Shown: positions 21,561 to 29,760 of the stretch, piece by piece
How the letters are laid out: each line of letters opens with the position of its first letter
Position numbering within the stretch: the stretch's first letter is position 1
Source: a virus
IMG/VR virus record: IMGVR_UViG_3300028597_000046
Location: 1-37,117 of that record
DNA length: 37,117 nucleotides
Direction: 5' to 3' (one strand)
Notes under the pieces: model-generated
The model's input: only the letters and a program-made list of their open reading frames with translations
Databases searched by the model: none
What the model was told of the DNA's origin: nothing
Position numbers and translations under genes: made by a program

Positions 21561-21609
21561 ACCAACTCGCCTACATGCCGGTTAAGTTGACACATGTACA
21601 CCAGACGCC

Positions 21610-21972
21610 TCACGCCGGGCGCTTGGACTCCACGTCCTCGATCGCCAGGCGCAGGCCGGGCAGGTGCTGCGTCCAGGTGCAGACCTCGCCGAGGGTGCTG
21701 GTGAAGACCTGCCTCGACCGGCGCGGGCCGACGGCCCCTCTGCCGTTCTCGATCTTCTCGTGCCCCTCGGCCCGGCTGCCGTAGCGTCCGTTGGTGTAGC
21801 GCTGCCAGGACTCCCCGACCCTGCGGGTGTAGACCAGGTAGACCGTGTCGACCACGATCTGCCCGTCCCGGGTCAGCTTGGCCACCTCCGCCACCTGGTC
21901 GTCGGTGTAGGTCAGCACGACCTCGTACCGCTCCTCACCCGTGTGGTGGACCTGCTCCTGCGTGGGCATCAT
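21610..21972 (-). CDS. Hypothetical protein
   Basis: 120 residues. Beta strands RYEVVLTYTDDQVAEV and GQIVVDTVYLVYTRRVG, then a basic stretch (VGPRRSRQVFTST) and helical end. No family recognised. ATG after GGGAGACAGGGC; ATG doubled at the start. Confidence 0.65.
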   Translation of the reverse strand: MMPTQEQVHHTGEERYEVVLTYTDDQVAEVAKLTRDGQIVVDTVYLVYTRRVGESWQRYTNGRYGSRAEGHEKIENGRGAVGPRRSRQVFTSTLGEVCTWTQHLPGLRLAIEDVESKRPA

Positions 21973-21998
21973 GCCCTGTCTCCCTTCATGTCACCTTC

Positions 21999-22793
21999 CT
22001 ATGCCTCGAACTCCCCGAACACCTCTGGGTGCCGCATCTTCCAGAGGACCCATTCCTCGCTGACCCGCCCGGTGTGCGGGTTGGTGCGCACGAGGTCCAT
22101 GACCTCGACCAGCGTCTTGGGGCGATGCGCACGCGTCCGCCTCTCCGGCGGCGGCGGGTACAGAGACCTCCCCGAACGCAGCCGCGTCCGGTAGCCCCAG
22201 TCCCGGGCTGCGTACTTGTGCAGCACCACCGTGTTGTAGCCGGGGAACCAGTCGAACGGATGGTGGGCTATGCCCGCCTCCCGCATCAGCATCTCCCAGT
22301 CCCGGCGGGTCTCCGCGATGAAGGACTGGATCGCCCGCACGTCGGCTTCCGCAGGACGTCGTGGGCTCGCCTTGTCGAACGCCACGAAGTAGCCCCACAT
22401 CGGCTCGTTCGATGTGACGGGGATTCTCCGCGCCGTCAGAGGGTCGCTCCTGTCCGCGTCGAACTGCCATCGCGCCACCTGGTCCTCCCTCCTCTTTTTC
22501 TTGATGTCCTCTTCCGTGATCCAGCCCGCCATCACAGCCAGACCGACGGCCTGCGCAACGGTAGCGACCCCCATGCGCCGAAGCGCCATCGACCGCTGAG
22601 TTTTCACCGTGTCAACCGAAAGGTCCAGCCGCCGGGCGGTCTGCTCCACCATCTCCCCGCGCGCCGCTCCGATGAGCGCCTTGTGCTCGGCATCGGAGAT
22701 GATGCGGGGGAACCGAGCCAGCGATACGTGAGGGTCGTGCAGGAGTTCCCTGCGACGACGGACCGTTTCGCTGTTCAACAATTCCTTGCCCAT
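21999..22793 (-). CDS. LuxR-like helix-turn-helix protein
   Basis: 264 residues from ATG at 22793 (MGKELLNSE), preceded by GGAGGAGAGGGGCC. Residues 37-85 resemble the LuxR/GerE HTH: HKALIGAARGEMVEQTARRL, LSVDTVKTQRSMALRRMGV, AQAVGLAVMAGW. The C-terminal 150 residues are unrecognised, Trp-rich and basic. A transcription regulator is likely. Confidence 0.75.
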   Translation of the reverse strand: MGKELLNSETVRRRRELLHDPHVSLARFPRIISDAEHKALIGAARGEMVEQTARRLDLSVDTVKTQRSMALRRMGVATVAQAVGLAVMAGWITEEDIKKKRREDQVARWQFDADRSDPLTARRIPVTSNEPMWGYFVAFDKASPRRPAEADVRAIQSFIAETRRDWEMLMREAGIAHHPFDWFPGYNTVVLHKYAARDWGYRTRLRSGRSLYPPPPERRTRAHRPKTLVEVMDLVRTNPHTGRVSEEWVLWKMRHPEVFGEFEA

Positions 22794-22809
22794 GGCCCCT
22801 CTCCTCCGG

Positions 22810-22986
22810 CTACCCGCCCACGCTCCGCCAGGCAGCGACCTGATGGATACGCTCGGCACGGATAGCTTCGTACGACCTGCCCTCCCACGGAGCGCACAGC
22901 GCACAGCCTGTGCACATGGTGATCACCATGTGCGTGACCGGGTCCTCCCAGTCGCCGTACTCCATGCCGTAGACGTCGTCGATCAC
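22810..22986 (-). CDS. Small hypothetical protein with CxxC
   Basis: 58 residues from GTG at 22986 (GTGA overlap). Contains MCTGCALCAPW, a four-residue spaced cysteine group possibly binding metal. No family recognised. Confidence 0.6.
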   Translation of the reverse strand: MIDDVYGMEYGDWEDPVTHMVITMCTGCALCAPWEGRSYEAIRAERIHQVAAWRSVGG

Positions 22987-23201
22987 GTCAGCCTGTCCAC
23001 GGTCAGCGGGTCGGGACGCACCTCGGCGGGCGATGCCCACGACCCGCCCCGGGCGAACACGCCGGGGGTCAGCTCGGCCCCGACGTGGTACCGGGTACCG
23101 GCCTGGTTGTAGCCGACGATCTGCGCCCGGTACGCCGGGCCACGGACCTGACTGTCGGGGGTCACGAGGACCACCGTCTTCGCGGGAAGCATGTCACTCA
23201 C
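22983..23201 (-). CDS. Small beta-rich hypothetical protein
   Basis: 72 residues from GTG at 23201, five bases after AAGGAGAC. Predicted SH3-like beta pattern (TVVLVTPDSQVRGPAYRAQIV). Function unknown. Confidence 0.6.
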   Translation of the reverse strand: MSDMLPAKTVVLVTPDSQVRGPAYRAQIVGYNQAGTRYHVGAELTPGVFARGGSWASPAEVRPDPLTVDRLT

Positions 23202-23222
23202 GCTTGTCTCCTTCTGCGCTGT

Positions 23223-24647
23223 TCAGTTGAACCAGTCGACGATCACTGCGGCTTCCTTCGCTCGCGTGATCGCCGTGTACATCCACTGGCGGTACATCTG
23301 CGGGTGGGGGCGCTGGTCCACCACTATGATCTTGGAGAACTCCGAGCCCTGCGCCTTGTGCGCGGTCAGCGCATACGCATAATCCCACGGATGTGAGTGC
23401 CTGGGGCGCTCCGGGGAGTTGAACGGCAGATCCCGCTCCGCCCCGAACTGAGCGGTGGGGCACGCGCCCACGTAGATGTGGACCGGAGCGTCCGGCTTCG
23501 CCAGCGGGTGATCGTCGAGCTTGACCACCATCTCCGTCACGATCCCGCGATGCTTGACGTACGTCACCTCGCCGGTCATCCCGTTGTGGGCGGTGACCAT
23601 CTGACCGAGGAGCCGGAACTTCGTGCCGTCGTCGGTCATCTCGACCACGTCGACCGGGTACGCCTGCCCGCCGAGTGCGACCACCCGGTCACCTTCCCGC
23701 ACCGGGCCCTCACCGTGGTACGCACGGTTGAACTCGGCACGCAGGGCGTTGGTGTAGACGATCAGTGCGCCGTCCACCCCGGGGTCGTCGCGCTTCACCA
23801 GCCTCTCGAACCGCTTCAGCAGGTCGGGGAAACCGGGGTCGCTCCGCCTCATCAGCACGGTGTCCGGCTTGGGACTGCCGTACGCCGGGCGCAGCAGCCT
23901 GCCCTTCATGCGCACCTCGTAGGCGGCCTGGAGGATTCCGGAGTCGGCACCCTGCCGGTGAATCTCCGTCAGCTCGTCGTCCGGGTTCATCGTCCAGGGG
24001 TTCATCGGGTCCTTGATCGGGGGCAGTTGGCCCCGGTCGCCGACCAGCAGCACAGGAACCCCGTACTTGCGGATGTCCTCGACGTGCTCCTTCGAGAGCA
24101 TCGACGACTCGTCGATGATCACGATGTCCCGGTGCCCACCGAGGTGCTTGCGCCGTTCGCTCTTCAGCTCCTGTGTCACCTGACAGTTGTGCGGTGCGCC
24201 GGTACCGCAGGGCAGGAAGGACATCGGGCACTCGCACGCGTCGGGCATGCCGCACGCGCACTTGTCCTTGAGAGCGGAGACGAAGTGGTTGGTGATCGAG
24301 CACCGGTACACCGGCATCATCTGGTAGACGAGCGAGTGGTAGGTGCGTACCCTCTCGGCCTGCTTGCCTCCGAGTTTCCTGCGGAGGACGTTCGCCGCCT
24401 TGTGTGTGGGCGTTCCGAAGACCGCTTCGCCTTCGATCTCAAGGTCGAGCTGCTTCATCAGGGTGGTCTTTCCGGTGCCCGCCAGTCCGCCGAGCGCGCG
24501 GATCGGGGCGATGCCCTGTCCGTGCGTGTGCGGAAAGGGAGGGCAGTCGGACCCGCCGTGGCAGTGCACCCAGTTCCTCGGCTGCCGGTTGTACCAGTCG
24601 CGGATCTGTTCGAGCGCCCTGGCCTGACCCGGGCTGAGCACTGTCAT
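23223..24647 (-). CDS. RecD/Dda-like SF1B DNA helicase
   Basis: 474 residues. Motif I GLAGTGKTTLMK (about 53-64), Ia FGTPTHKAANVLR, II IVIIDESSML, III LLVGDRGQLPPI, V/VI YALTAHKAQGSEF and YTAITRAKE. This is a 5'-3' helicase of the RecD2/Dda kind. Between motifs Ia and II lies an insert of about 45 residues with eight cysteines (CSI, CACGMPDACECP, PCG, NC), perhaps a zinc or Fe-S module. It would aid replication or recombination yet is outside the replication operon. ATG after AAGGAGACAGTGAC. Confidence 0.93.
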   Translation of the reverse strand: MTVLSPGQARALEQIRDWYNRQPRNWVHCHGGSDCPPFPHTHGQGIAPIRALGGLAGTGKTTLMKQLDLEIEGEAVFGTPTHKAANVLRRKLGGKQAERVRTYHSLVYQMMPVYRCSITNHFVSALKDKCACGMPDACECPMSFLPCGTGAPHNCQVTQELKSERRKHLGGHRDIVIIDESSMLSKEHVEDIRKYGVPVLLVGDRGQLPPIKDPMNPWTMNPDDELTEIHRQGADSGILQAAYEVRMKGRLLRPAYGSPKPDTVLMRRSDPGFPDLLKRFERLVKRDDPGVDGALIVYTNALRAEFNRAYHGEGPVREGDRVVALGGQAYPVDVVEMTDDGTKFRLLGQMVTAHNGMTGEVTYVKHRGIVTEMVVKLDDHPLAKPDAPVHIYVGACPTAQFGAERDLPFNSPERPRHSHPWDYAYALTAHKAQGSEFSKIIVVDQRPHPQMYRQWMYTAITRAKEAAVIVDWFN

Positions 24648-24669
24648 GTCACTGTCTCCTTCTTCTTAC

Positions 24670-24707
24670 GCGACCGCCGCCGGGCATGGAACCCGGCGGC
24701 GGCCCGA
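24670..24707 (-). terminator. Strong stem-loop upstream of helicase gene
   Basis: GGGCCGCCGCCGGG pairs with the GCCCGGCGGCGG arm around TTCCAT. It ends the preceding unit; the helicase ribosome binding site follows. Confidence 0.65.
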
Positions 24708-24718
24708 TCACTCTACCC

Positions 24719-25030
24719 TCACGGCCGGACGTACTTGCCGTCCGACTTGCGCACCATGATCTTGGTGCCGGGAACGTTGTCGTAGGGGTCCATGGCCTCG
24801 GCGGCGCGGCGCAGCATCCTCGCCCCGTGCACTTCCCACTTGTACACCTCGCCGTGCAGGTGTCCGTACTCGTCCTCGATCTGCCGCGCCCGTTCCCGTA
24901 ACGCCTCGGCTTCGGCGTGAACGCGGTCCTCGATCGCCTGGTTGAGCCTGTCGTCGAACTCGTCGCACTTCGGGCCGCCTCCGACTTCTGGACAGAAGGC
25001 GGTGTGCATTCGCTCTCGTGCCGTGGCCAT
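24719..25030 (-). CDS. Hypothetical protein, helical
   Basis: 103 residues. Charged central coiled-coil-like helix (NQAIEDRVHAEAEALRERA). Two cysteines near the N-terminus (FCPEVGGGPKC). No family recognised. Confidence 0.65.
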   Translation of the reverse strand: MATARERMHTAFCPEVGGGPKCDEFDDRLNQAIEDRVHAEAEALRERARQIEDEYGHLHGEVYKWEVHGARMLRRAAEAMDPYDNVPGTKIMVRKSDGKYVRP

Positions 25031-25046
25031 GTCGCTGTCTCCTCTG

Positions 25047-25211
25047 CTACTTCCTCCGCCTGCGGCGGCGGGCCCGGTGCTTGCGGGCCGTCACCTCAAC
25101 TGTCCGCCTGGTGTTGATGTATGTCACCTGCTCCTGGTAGAGACGCAGCATCTCCACCACCATGGAATCCTTGAGGAACTCCTCCAAGGTGGACCACCCG
25201 TCGTCCCTCAC
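25047..25211 (-). CDS. Small basic protein, paralogue of upstream gene
   Basis: 54 residues from GTG at 25211, overlapping the previous stop as GTGA. The C-terminus VEVTARKHRARRRRRRK closely matches VEVTARKHQARKRRRRP of the preceding gene. The Arg-rich tail suggests nucleic-acid binding. Confidence 0.65.
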   Translation of the reverse strand: MRDDGWSTLEEFLKDSMVVEMLRLYQEQVTYINTRRTVEVTARKHRARRRRRRK

Positions 25212-25459
25212 GGCCTTCGCCTCCGCTTCCTGGCCTGGTGCTTACGCGCCGTCACCTCGACGTACCGGCGACTGAAGCCGACGGCCACCCGCCACTCGGG
25301 GCTCTTCCTCATGACCTGCCGCTGCTTGCGGTCGTACATCCGGCGGAACTTCGGCGTCATCTGGTCGCGGAGTTCACGACCTCGACGCCAGATCCAGTGC
25401 CCCGTCTTGGGGTCCTCGACGAACAGGGCATCGAGGTAGTCGTCCCAGTTATCGATCAC
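25208..25459 (-). CDS. Small basic protein, likely nucleic-acid binding
   Basis: 83 residues, with N-terminal WDDYLDALFV, a middle rich in Arg/Trp and an Arg/Lys-rich tail shared with the next gene. GTG start overlaps the upstream stop. No family recognised. Confidence 0.65.
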   Translation of the reverse strand: MIDNWDDYLDALFVEDPKTGHWIWRRGRELRDQMTPKFRRMYDRKQRQVMRKSPEWRVAVGFSRRYVEVTARKHQARKRRRRP

Positions 25460-25911
25460 TCGCCCTCCGGCTTGACCTCGATGTCCAGGTCGAACGACCG
25501 CTCGTCGACCTCCAGGGCCAGCGAGACGAAGTCCCGCGCCATGATCTCGATGTGCTGCTCGCCCTCTTCGCGCAGCGCCTGCGTCACGTTGGACACAGTG
25601 GGCGGGAGGCCGTCGATGGTGACGACCCAGAACTTGTCGCCCTCGGGGACGGCGGTGACCTTGTACCGCTTGCGGGTCAGGACGTTCTTGACGAACTCCG
25701 TGGCGAGCGCGATGTGCCGGGCCCTCAGCTCCGCACCCTCCTTCTCCCGGAGGTACGGCTGCTTCGCGTTGAACAGACCGATCTCGTTGGAGCCTTCAGT
25801 GCCCGGCGCGTAGCCGATGCGCAGGCCGTCGGTGAAGGTGATGAATCCGTACGGGCACTCGGCGGTGCCCCGGTTCCTGAAGCCCTCGACTTCCAGCTTG
25901 GTGATGGCCAT
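25456..25911 (-). CDS. Hypothetical protein
   Basis: 151 residues from ATG at 25911 after GAGGAGAAG. Beta-rich N-terminus (ITKLEVEGFRNRG, YGFITFTDGLRIGYAPG), helical middle, acidic C-terminus. No family recognised. Confidence 0.65.
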   Translation of the reverse strand: MAITKLEVEGFRNRGTAECPYGFITFTDGLRIGYAPGTEGSNEIGLFNAKQPYLREKEGAELRARHIALATEFVKNVLTRKRYKVTAVPEGDKFWVVTIDGLPPTVSNVTQALREEGEQHIEIMARDFVSLALEVDERSFDLDIEVKPEGE

Positions 25912-25913
25912 GA

Positions 25914-26261
25914 TCACTTCTCCTCGGTCTTCACGTCGAGTACGCACGTCGGCACCGGGTCCCACGTAGCCGTTCCCTGCGGCCGGTAGTGCTCGGCCGC
26001 CCTGGTGAGCCAGCCCGGAAACTGATCCGGCCTGGAGTACAGCACCTCGTCCTCCTTCAGGCCGACAGTCCCGTCCTGCCTGAGCCGGTACCCGCTGACC
26101 AGCGCCGACCAGGCCACCCACCGGTCCAGTTCGACGGTGTAGCTGATGGTGATACGGGTGATCACCATGTCCCTGTCGTGGGCCGACCTGATAACGATGC
26201 CGTCGTCCACCCGGACCGACACCGTGCGCTCCGTCTGCGCATCCATCATGGTCAGTTCCAT
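25914..26261 (-). CDS. Hypothetical protein
   Basis: 115 residues. Alternating beta strands (RTVSVRVDDGIVIRS, DMVITRITISYTVELD). No family recognised. Separated by two bases from the next gene. Confidence 0.65.
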   Translation of the reverse strand: MELTMMDAQTERTVSVRVDDGIVIRSAHDRDMVITRITISYTVELDRWVAWSALVSGYRLRQDGTVGLKEDEVLYSRPDQFPGWLTRAAEHYRPQGTATWDPVPTCVLDVKTEEK

Positions 26262-26262
26262 G

Positions 26263-26439
26263 TCACTCCTTCCCGTCGTCTTCGAGCTGCTCGGCGACGT
26301 GGTTCAACAGGTCGTCGAGACCGGGCGGCCGAGCGGGGCGCACCTCGTGTACACACTCGCCGGCCTGTGTGTCACAGACCGTGCCGCCCTGGACCTCGCG
26401 CAGGCAGTAGCCCATCACGGTGGCCCGACACTCCTTCAT
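26263..26439 (-). CDS. Small cysteine-containing protein
   Basis: 58 residues from ATG at 26439 (ATGA overlap with the membrane protein). Four cysteines (KEC, GYC, TVC, GEC) evenly spaced, possibly a metal site, then an acidic helix. Confidence 0.6.
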   Translation of the reverse strand: MKECRATVMGYCLREVQGGTVCDTQAGECVHEVRPARPPGLDDLLNHVAEQLEDDGKE

Positions 26440-26678
26440 CAGCCCTTCTCCTTCCGCCGGTAGATCAGGATCAATCCCGGGATGGTTATCGGCCACCCCA
26501 CGATGACGATGGCCATCGGTACAGCGAAGAGTTCGGGGGCGAACTGCAACCCCACACGCACGAAGTCCGGCAGATCCGGGTCGTGCAACACCCAGTGCGG
26601 CACGGCGTGGGCCAGAAGACCCACGCCGAGCAGCCACCCGAGCACCATGGCCATGAAGACCAGGTCGAGAAAGGACAC
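26439..26678 (-). CDS. Small membrane protein, two helices
   Basis: 79 residues from GTG at 26678, one base after the lipoprotein stop. Hydrophobic segments VFMAMVLGWLLGVGLLAHAV and PMAIVIVGWPITIPGLILI are followed by a basic YRRKEKG tail. Probably works with the adjacent lipoprotein in the envelope; inference. Confidence 0.65.
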   Translation of the reverse strand: MSFLDLVFMAMVLGWLLGVGLLAHAVPHWVLHDPDLPDFVRVGLQFAPELFAVPMAIVIVGWPITIPGLILIYRRKEKG

Positions 26679-26679
26679 G

Positions 26680-26973
26680 TCAGTCGTCGTCGTCGCAGTC
26701 GTCGTCGGACAGCCCCGCACCGGCGGCCACACCCACTCCGACGCCAACGCTGGAGCTTCCCGACGTACCGCCCTTCTTCGGCTTGCCGTTGTTGGAGCCA
26801 CCCCGAGACCTGCCGCCGGACGAGCCTCCCGACTTCCCGTCGACCGCAGCCACCAGCTCGATGCCGGTACCGACCGCCTCGTCCTCGTAGCAGTTGTCGT
26901 CGTCCTCACCGCAGCCGACCAGCACCACGGACATCAGCGCCACCGTCAGCACGGCGGCGACCGTCTTCTTCAC
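26680..26973 (-). CDS. Putative lipoprotein, Gly/Ser-rich
   Basis: 97 residues. Signal VKKTVAAVLTVALMSVVLV and lipobox VGC. The mature part is low complexity (GGSSGGRSRGGSNNGK) and ends in an Asp-rich DDDCDDDD, unlike its neighbours. Surface-exposed; function unknown. Confidence 0.75.
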   Translation of the reverse strand: MKKTVAAVLTVALMSVVLVGCGEDDDNCYEDEAVGTGIELVAAVDGKSGGSSGGRSRGGSNNGKPKKGGTSGSSSVGVGVGVAAGAGLSDDDCDDDD

Positions 26974-27326
26974 CTCGTTGTCCCCTTCACCTTCAGAATC
27001 TGGTCGGCCAGCTCAAGGGCCGCCAGAATGGAACACTCCGCCTTGTCGCAGACGGAGTGGTCGACGTCGTCGTAGGCGCTCAGCGCCGCGACGTCAAGCA
27101 GGTCCGCCACCATGCGGACGAACGCCGGTGAACACATGTCCACCAGAGCGGCCTGCGGCCAGGTGGCGGTGAGCACGTCGTGCGACGGCCCGAGGAAGGT
27201 GATGCTGTTGGTCAGCACCGCCACGTCCACGAACCACCGCCCCTCCTTGTACTCCGCATCACGAGCGAGCTGCCGGAGATAGGCGGCGGCCTTGGTCATC
27301 CGCTCACGCGGACTGTCCGCCATCAC
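26970..27326 (-). CDS. Hypothetical protein
   Basis: 118 residues, helical with cysteines (DMCSPAF, VCDKAEC). Start GTG at 27326 or ATG at 27323. No family recognised. Confidence 0.65.
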   Translation of the reverse strand: MMADSPRERMTKAAAYLRQLARDAEYKEGRWFVDVAVLTNSITFLGPSHDVLTATWPQAALVDMCSPAFVRMVADLLDVAALSAYDDVDHSVCDKAECSILAALELADQILKVKGTTR

Positions 27327-27571
27327 GTCTCCTTCGCCCAGTCACCAGCCGGGCCACCCGGCCGCTGCTCACTGAGTACGGCGTACGCATAATCGATCAC
27401 CGCACCGTAGAGCGGCGTCCGGTACAGGCGGATGAAGTCCACCTCCCGCGCTCCGGCCGCCAGCATGATCCGCTGAACGCAGGTGACCGGGTCGTCGGGC
27501 CCGTCCTGGGCGATGGTGCCGAGGAACTGGGCAGCTCGGCGCACCATCATGAAGTCCTCGCGTTCGTTCAC
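27323..27571 (-). CDS. Hypothetical protein
   Basis: 82 residues from GTG at 27571 (GTGA overlap). All-helical pattern similar in style to the upstream gene (MMVRRAAQFLGTIAQD, VQRIMLAAGAREVDF). No family recognised. Confidence 0.6.
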   Translation of the reverse strand: MNEREDFMMVRRAAQFLGTIAQDGPDDPVTCVQRIMLAAGAREVDFIRLYRTPLYGAVIDYAYAVLSEQRPGGPAGDWAKET

Positions 27572-27822
27572 GAGGACACCTGCGTCACGCGCTCGTACGC
27601 CAGGTTCAGAACCGACTCGGACGTACCGCGCAGAACCAGGCTCCGCGCCACGCGGGAACCGATGTCCTGCGGGTCGTCCTGCACCTCGGACAGCGCGTCG
27701 TCCAGCTCCTTGAGGTAGCCCGTCATCGACTCCACCGCCCGGACCAGGATGCCGTCGATCTCCGGGGTCCTCTGCGCCGCACCCACGAGTGCGTCGATCA
27801 CCGTGGTCTCCTCGTCGCTCAT
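27568..27822 (-). CDS. Hypothetical protein
   Basis: 84 residues from ATG at 27822 (ATGA overlap). Helical and acidic (YLKELDDALSEVQDDPQD). No family recognised. Confidence 0.6.
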   Translation of the reverse strand: MSDEETTVIDALVGAAQRTPEIDGILVRAVESMTGYLKELDDALSEVQDDPQDIGSRVARSLVLRGTSESVLNLAYERVTQVSS

Positions 27823-28103
27823 GCCCCCGCCTCGCGGTCCTGGCATCCGCCGTCGTAGGCGCGCTTGCACTCCTGACACAGCACGTGCCGGTCTTCCGGG
27901 TGCAGCAGCAGCAGTCCAGCCTTGCGCAGGCGGGCGAGGAGACGCCACTGCGCGTCCGTCTCACAAGCCATGACTGCGGTGATCACGTCGCTCTCGTATG
28001 TGGCGTCGGAGTTGATCAGCTCCTCGGCCCGCCCGGGGTAGTTGGTGTACGTGCCGTACTGTGCCAGACCCGGCGGCACGGTCCACTTCTCTCGGTCGGT
28101 CAC
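27819..28103 (-). CDS. Hypothetical protein
   Basis: 94 residues from GTG at 28103. Helical, with a C-terminal CQECKRAYDGGC that could bind zinc. LLARLRKAGLLLLHPE precedes it. No family recognised. Confidence 0.6.
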   Translation of the reverse strand: MTDREKWTVPPGLAQYGTYTNYPGRAEELINSDATYESDVITAVMACETDAQWRLLARLRKAGLLLLHPEDRHVLCQECKRAYDGGCQDREAGA

Positions 28104-28408
28104 GACTCCGCCCCCTCCCGGTACAGCCGCCGGTACACGTCCGACTGCTGGCACATGTAGTTGTGGAACCGGGTCCAGATGGCCCGGGTCCGGTGGTTCT
28201 CGGTGTACTCGACGATCAGAGCGCGGATGGTCTTGATGTGCTCCTCGTCCACCTCGATCACCCAGCGGTTCAGCCTGTTCCAGCACGTCTCGTGCAGCGC
28301 CCGGGAGAGGTTCCGCTTGGCCTCCGTGTCCGCGTTGCCGGTCATGCGCAGCAGGCACTGAAGCAGAGCGTTCGTCAGCTCCACCGTCTCGGTCTCGGTC
28401 TTCGTCAT
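28100..28408 (-). CDS. Hypothetical protein
   Basis: 102 residues from ATG at 28408 after GGAGAAGGGGAC. Fully helical, Thr/Glu-rich start (MTKTETETVEL), aromatic C-terminus (WTRFHNYMCQQ). No family recognised. Confidence 0.65.
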   Translation of the reverse strand: MTKTETETVELTNALLQCLLRMTGNADTEAKRNLSRALHETCWNRLNRWVIEVDEEHIKTIRALIVEYTENHRTRAIWTRFHNYMCQQSDVYRRLYREGAES

Positions 28409-28443
28409 GTCCCCTTCTCCTTCCCTGTGTTGACCCTGTCCGG

Positions 28444-28920
28444 TCACACGCTCCCCTCCTGCTCCCTCAGCTTCTTCCTGCTGGTCCTCGCCAGCCGCCA
28501 GCCCTCGACCGGCTGACGCGCCCGACAGAAGGACTCGATGTCGTCGGCCACCCACAGCCGCGCCGTCGAGGTGACGACGGTCGGCTCGGGGAACGCGGCA
28601 TGCGTCAGGCTCAGGTCGTACAGTGCCCGGTGCGAGAGGCCCACCAGAGGAGCCGCCTCCGCCAGGCCGACCAGTCGCAGCGGGTTGCCCTCCTCGTTGA
28701 GGAGACGCGTCACCGTGACGGGCTCGTACACCACGTCCATGATCTTGGCGAGGGTCGCTTCGAGGGAGTCCCACTCCTCGTTGCGGGGCCACGTCCTCAC
28801 CGCCCTCTTCAGCGCCGGGAGCGGGACCACCTGCGTCAGGTGCTTGATCAGCGAGTGCTGCGAGATTTTCACGTACCGATCGAGCAGAAGCCGAAGCTCC
28901 TGCTCCTTCCTGTCTGTCAT
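28444..28920 (-). CDS. AlpA/excisionase-like regulator
   Basis: 158 residues. The C-terminal half has the HTH_17 layout: LVGLAEAAPLVGLSHRALYD, FPEPTVVTSTARLWV wing, ADDIESFCRARQ. The N-terminal helical region may mediate dimerisation. ATG at 28920 follows GAAGGAGACAG. Confidence 0.7.
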   Translation of the reverse strand: MTDRKEQELRLLLDRYVKISQHSLIKHLTQVVPLPALKRAVRTWPRNEEWDSLEATLAKIMDVVYEPVTVTRLLNEEGNPLRLVGLAEAAPLVGLSHRALYDLSLTHAAFPEPTVVTSTARLWVADDIESFCRARQPVEGWRLARTSRKKLREQEGSV

Positions 28921-28930
28921 CTGTCTCCTT

Positions 28931-28955
28931 CAACCTCGCCCCGTCAAGGGCGAGT
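28931..28955 (-). terminator. Hairpin at gene end
   Basis: CTCGCCC and GGGGCGAG pair around TTGAC, overlapping the stop of the XRE gene. A short terminator is likely. Confidence 0.5.
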
Positions 28956-29189
28956 TCTTTCCGCCACCTTCGCGATGACCTTTGCGGGGTCGACGCCGAG
29001 GTAGTCGCACCAGTCCAGGAACTGGCTGATGCGTATGCCCTGCCGGGCGGATTCCATGTTGAGCACGGTGGACCGGGTGACGCCGATGGCGAGCCCGACG
29101 TTGATTGGTCCTCGCCGTCCGTGGATGCGGGCGTTGTACAGCTCCTGCCCCAACACCCTGTTCACCGTATGGGCGTTCCGAGTAGCCAT
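28944..29189 (-). CDS. XRE-family regulator
   Basis: 81 residues from ATG at 29189 (MATRNAHTV). HTH of the Cro/C1 type: GQELYNARIHG, INVGLAIGVTRSTVLNMES, then SQFLDWCDYLGVDP, a phrasing shared with the two other XRE proteins at 32.2 and 34.3 kb. Likely repressors or antitoxin-type regulators. Confidence 0.75.
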   Translation of the reverse strand: MATRNAHTVNRVLGQELYNARIHGRRGPINVGLAIGVTRSTVLNMESARQGIRISQFLDWCDYLGVDPAKVIAKVAERTRP

Positions 29190-29200
29190 ACCTGTTTGTA

Positions 29201-29563
29201 TCACGAACTCCTCTTGACGGGAAGTCGGCCCCACCACGACCGGGCCTCCTCCTGGTAGGCGCGCACCACCTGACGGGGCGCGGGGCTGTACAGGACCCAC
29301 CGCCCCCTGCCCACCGGCCCCATGGAGAAGCCGTTCGGGAGCATGATGCGCGCGTACCAGAACCATCCGCACTGGTTGGCGAACCACGGCTCCGGCGTCA
29401 GCATCACGTCGGCACGCAGGCGGTGATCGTGGAAATGGATCTCCAGTTCGTCGTTGACCACGACGTCGCGGATGCCCAGCCTCCGGATGCGGTGCGCCAC
29501 TTCGAACACGTCGGCCAGCCGGGTCGATGTCTGCCAGGGGCTGGCGTCGTTGAACTTCTTCAC
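29201..29563 (-). CDS. Hypothetical protein
   Basis: 120 residues from GTG at 29563 (GTGA overlap). Trp/Phe-rich (WFANQCGWFWYARIML), mixed alpha-beta. No family recognised. Confidence 0.65.
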   Translation of the reverse strand: MKKFNDASPWQTSTRLADVFEVAHRIRRLGIRDVVVNDELEIHFHDHRLRADVMLTPEPWFANQCGWFWYARIMLPNGFSMGPVGRGRWVLYSPAPRQVVRAYQEEARSWWGRLPVKRSS

Positions 29564-29760
29564 CGGTCCTCCCTGTCGTCCTCGAAGCGGACCCGGAACT
29601 TCTTCGCCACGACCTCGCAGCCCACGACGTAGACGACGGCGACGCCGAGGCCCATCACGAACGCGGTCACGCGGTCGAGGCCCATGTACCAGGGCACGAA
29701 GAACGCTGCCACGGCCAGCACTGCCAGACCCACCCAGAAGCCGGTGGTCTCGCTGCTCAT
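29560..29760 (-). CDS. Small membrane protein, two helices
   Basis: 66 residues from ATG at 29760 (ATGA overlap). Helices GFWVGLAVLAVAAFFVPWYM and VTAFVMGLGVAVVYVVG, then a charged tail RVRFEDDREDR on the cytoplasmic side. Confidence 0.65.
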   Translation of the reverse strand: MSSETTGFWVGLAVLAVAAFFVPWYMGLDRVTAFVMGLGVAVVYVVGCEVVAKKFRVRFEDDREDR

